Assembly: GCA_938017765.1 (NCBI GenBank)
Contig: CALIJH010000067.1
Coordinates: forward strand, 1 to 6,960
Source: an uncultured Leptotrichia sp.
Lineage (GTDB): Bacteria > Fusobacteriota > Fusobacteriia > Fusobacteriales > Leptotrichiaceae
DNA length: 6,960 nt
Reading direction: 5' to 3'
In this document: piece after piece, positions 5,748 to 6,960 of the stretch
Numbering within the stretch: the first letter of the stretch is position 1
Layout: the number at the start of each line of letters is the position of its first letter
Notes under the pieces: model-generated
Told to the model about the DNA's origin: nothing
Database searches by the model: none
What the model saw: the letters and a program-made list of their open reading frames with translations, nothing else
Position numbers and translations under genes: made by a program

Positions 5748-6334
5748 CCTGCTTCTCTCAATTGAGCTGTAGTCTGTGAGTTCGGATTGCTCTGATTTAA
5801 AGACTGTCCCACAGCCAAAGTCATTCCGACCATAACCATTTGGTCGTACATGCTTTTTTTCTCCCTGTTGCTCATTCCGTTAAAATATCCGCTATTTTCA
5901 AGATAATCCTTGAACTGATTTGCCATAGGTTTCACATAATCATCATTAAGACTTACATTGTTGTAAGCCATATATGCCCCTGCTATTACGGCAGCTACTG
6001 CTGAAGATAAATCATTTGTCGGTATTCCTACAGAACGGGCTACTTGCGGGAAAGAATCATACAGCTGTTTTAATGACGCCCTTACTTCCTTCTGCTGACT
6101 TTTTGGATAAGTTGCAACCAGCGTTTCCAGTCCGTCGGTACTTCCGTCCTGTGTAAAAGTGAGCGATGATTTTCCGTAAGATTTACCTTGTGAAGACGAA
6201 TTTGTATTCAAAAGTTCCTGCATCATTCCATTTTGAAACATATCACTGTAATCGGCATAAGCCTGACTTGAAATTCCAAGTCCCAGTACTAAAACACTTA
6301 AAAGAAATATTTTTTTCATAAATTTTGCTTTCAT
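5672..6334 (-). CDS. Secreted DUF6683-like protein (220 aa)
   Basis: The start at 6334 is fixed by AGGAGG seven nt upstream; the second Met (position 6) is too far from it. A Sec signal peptide runs to about A27 (LLSVLVLGLGISSQAYA|DYSD). It is followed by a low-complexity Ser/Gln/Asn stretch (40-65) and then a helical domain: YPKSQQKEVRASLKQLYDSF (76-95), AVAAVIAGAYMAYNN (112-126), MANQFKDYLENSGYFNGMS (137-155), an REKKSMYDQMVMVGMTLAVGQ helix (157-177) and LREAGKQILETILKVDAD (192-209), with VRITAQGISY at the end. The order of helices and the closing x-x-I-T-x-x-G resemble DUF6683 proteins of Gram-negative bacteria; that assignment is from memory and uncertain. No catalytic motif is visible. 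A periplasmic partner of the membrane protein downstream is a reasonable inference. Confidence 0.85.
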   Translation of the reverse strand: MKAKFMKKIFLLSVLVLGLGISSQAYADYSDMFQNGMMQELLNTNSSSQGKSYGKSSLTFTQDGSTDGLETLVATYPKSQQKEVRASLKQLYDSFPQVARSVGIPTNDLSSAVAAVIAGAYMAYNNVSLNDDYVKPMANQFKDYLENSGYFNGMSNREKKSMYDQMVMVGMTLAVGQSLNQSNPNSQTTAQLREAGKQILETILKVDADKVRITAQGISY

Positions 6335-6372
6335 AACTTTTCCTCCTGTAATTTTTTTTATTTAGGATTGTC

Positions 6373-6960
6373 TCATAAAGAAACATAAATTGCCACTATC
6401 AGTAAAAGGTGCAACGGATAAAAAAGATAAAACATATATTTTGTAAATTTATTATGAATACCCTGCTTTCCGTTATAAAGCCATATTATCGGCAGTGAAA
6501 ATATGGCAAATATCTGTGTTTTTATAAATATCTCATTTCCGAAAAAGCTAAACGGAAATTCAAGTCCGGGCATAATAAATACGTTTAGAAACACCATTAG
6601 TACAATCTGAAATATTATATTCCTGTAATTTTTCCCCCTGAAAAAATAGAATACTAAAACGATTGCAACTCCGTATCCAAGATAATCACTTCTTATAAAA
6701 TGTGCAATTGCGACAGTTAAAATGCTTATGACGGCTTTTGCAAAAAATTTTATTATTTTATTCAGATTTTCTGATTTTTCTACCTTTTCCAGTAAATTCA
6801 TTCCACATAAGGCAATTCCGAAAGTCCACAATACATTATTATACGGATAGAACGGCATTACTTCTCCCCTTAACGCCAGACTTGCAAAAAGATTGAACGG
6901 AATTTCCGAAATAGCTGCAAAAATAAAAATACGTATTAAATATTTTTTTCTGTTTTTTGT
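6373..6960 (-). CDS. TraX-family membrane protein (N-terminus outside window)
   Basis: The frame stays open from the stop at 6373 to the right window edge, so the Met at 6858 is internal. Upstream codons read RIFIFAAISEIPFNLFASLA, a typical TraX segment, and continue in the frame to MPFYPYNNVLWTFGIALCG. Several TM segments follow, and the C-terminus carries the hallmark WLYNGKQG...KYMFYLFYPLHLLLI. TraX (PF05857) is a polytopic inner-membrane protein related to acyltransferase-3 proteins; the F-plasmid member is needed for pilin N-acetylation. Chromosomal homologs such as this one have no defined substrate, and there are no conjugation genes here. It is 38 nt ahead of the DUF6683-like gene, so co-transcription is likely. 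Confidence 0.9.
   Translation of the reverse strand, partial: TKNRKKYLIRIFIFAAISEIPFNLFASLALRGEVMPFYPYNNVLWTFGIALCGMNLLEKVEKSENLNKIIKFFAKAVISILTVAIAHFIRSDYLGYGVAIVLVFYFFRGKNYRNIIFQIVLMVFLNVFIMPGLEFPFSFFGNEIFIKTQIFAIFSLPIIWLYNGKQGIHNKFTKYMFYLFYPLHLLLIVAIYVSL

Noticed and set aside
5974..6156. 60-codon plus-strand open frame
   Set aside because: Antisense shadow of the DUF6683-like gene, no RBS.

Overview
This is a low-GC, AT-rich bacterial window in which every recognisable gene lies on the minus strand. Codon choice, the mix of lipoproteins with signal-peptidase-I proteins, a TraX-type membrane protein and a DUF6683-like periplasmic protein suggest a diderm, low-GC bacterium. Fusobacteriota (Leptotrichia or a relative) is my best guess; this is inference, since the window has no rRNA or other phylogenetic marker.

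Right part (6960 down to about 1900, in transcription order): a TraX-family polytopic membrane protein, cut by the window edge; a secreted DUF6683-like protein; two tandem paralogous membrane proteins of 255 and 259 aa; a 371-aa lipoprotein; a 96-aa secreted protein; and a short GRAM-like protein. A broken remnant of the DUF6683-like gene sits between the two paralogs. This shows that a block holding the 3' part of the DUF6683-like gene plus the membrane-protein gene was duplicated and then decayed. A second remnant, an open frame without a start codon, lies between the 259-aa gene and the lipoprotein gene. Intergenic gaps are short and I see no convincing terminator, so much of this block may be co-transcribed. 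It encodes cell-envelope proteins of unknown function.

Left part (about 1802 down to 1): a thiamine-precursor uptake operon. A strong sigma-70-type promoter (TTGACT, 17 bp, TATACT) drives a TPP riboswitch. About 215 nt further on, an 8-bp hairpin with a T7 tract occludes the Shine-Dalgarno and abuts the first start codon. The genes are a thiamine-binding MTH1187/YkoF-family protein, an ABC permease (ThiX-like) and the start of a substrate-binding lipoprotein (ThiY-like), which runs off the left edge. The ATPase subunit is expected beyond the edge. TPP is predicted to switch the operon off.

I find no CRISPR array, tRNA, rRNA, IS element or integrase. The most unusual features are the compact riboswitch expression platform and the partly decayed tandem duplication, which contains an 87-bp perfectly identical block.
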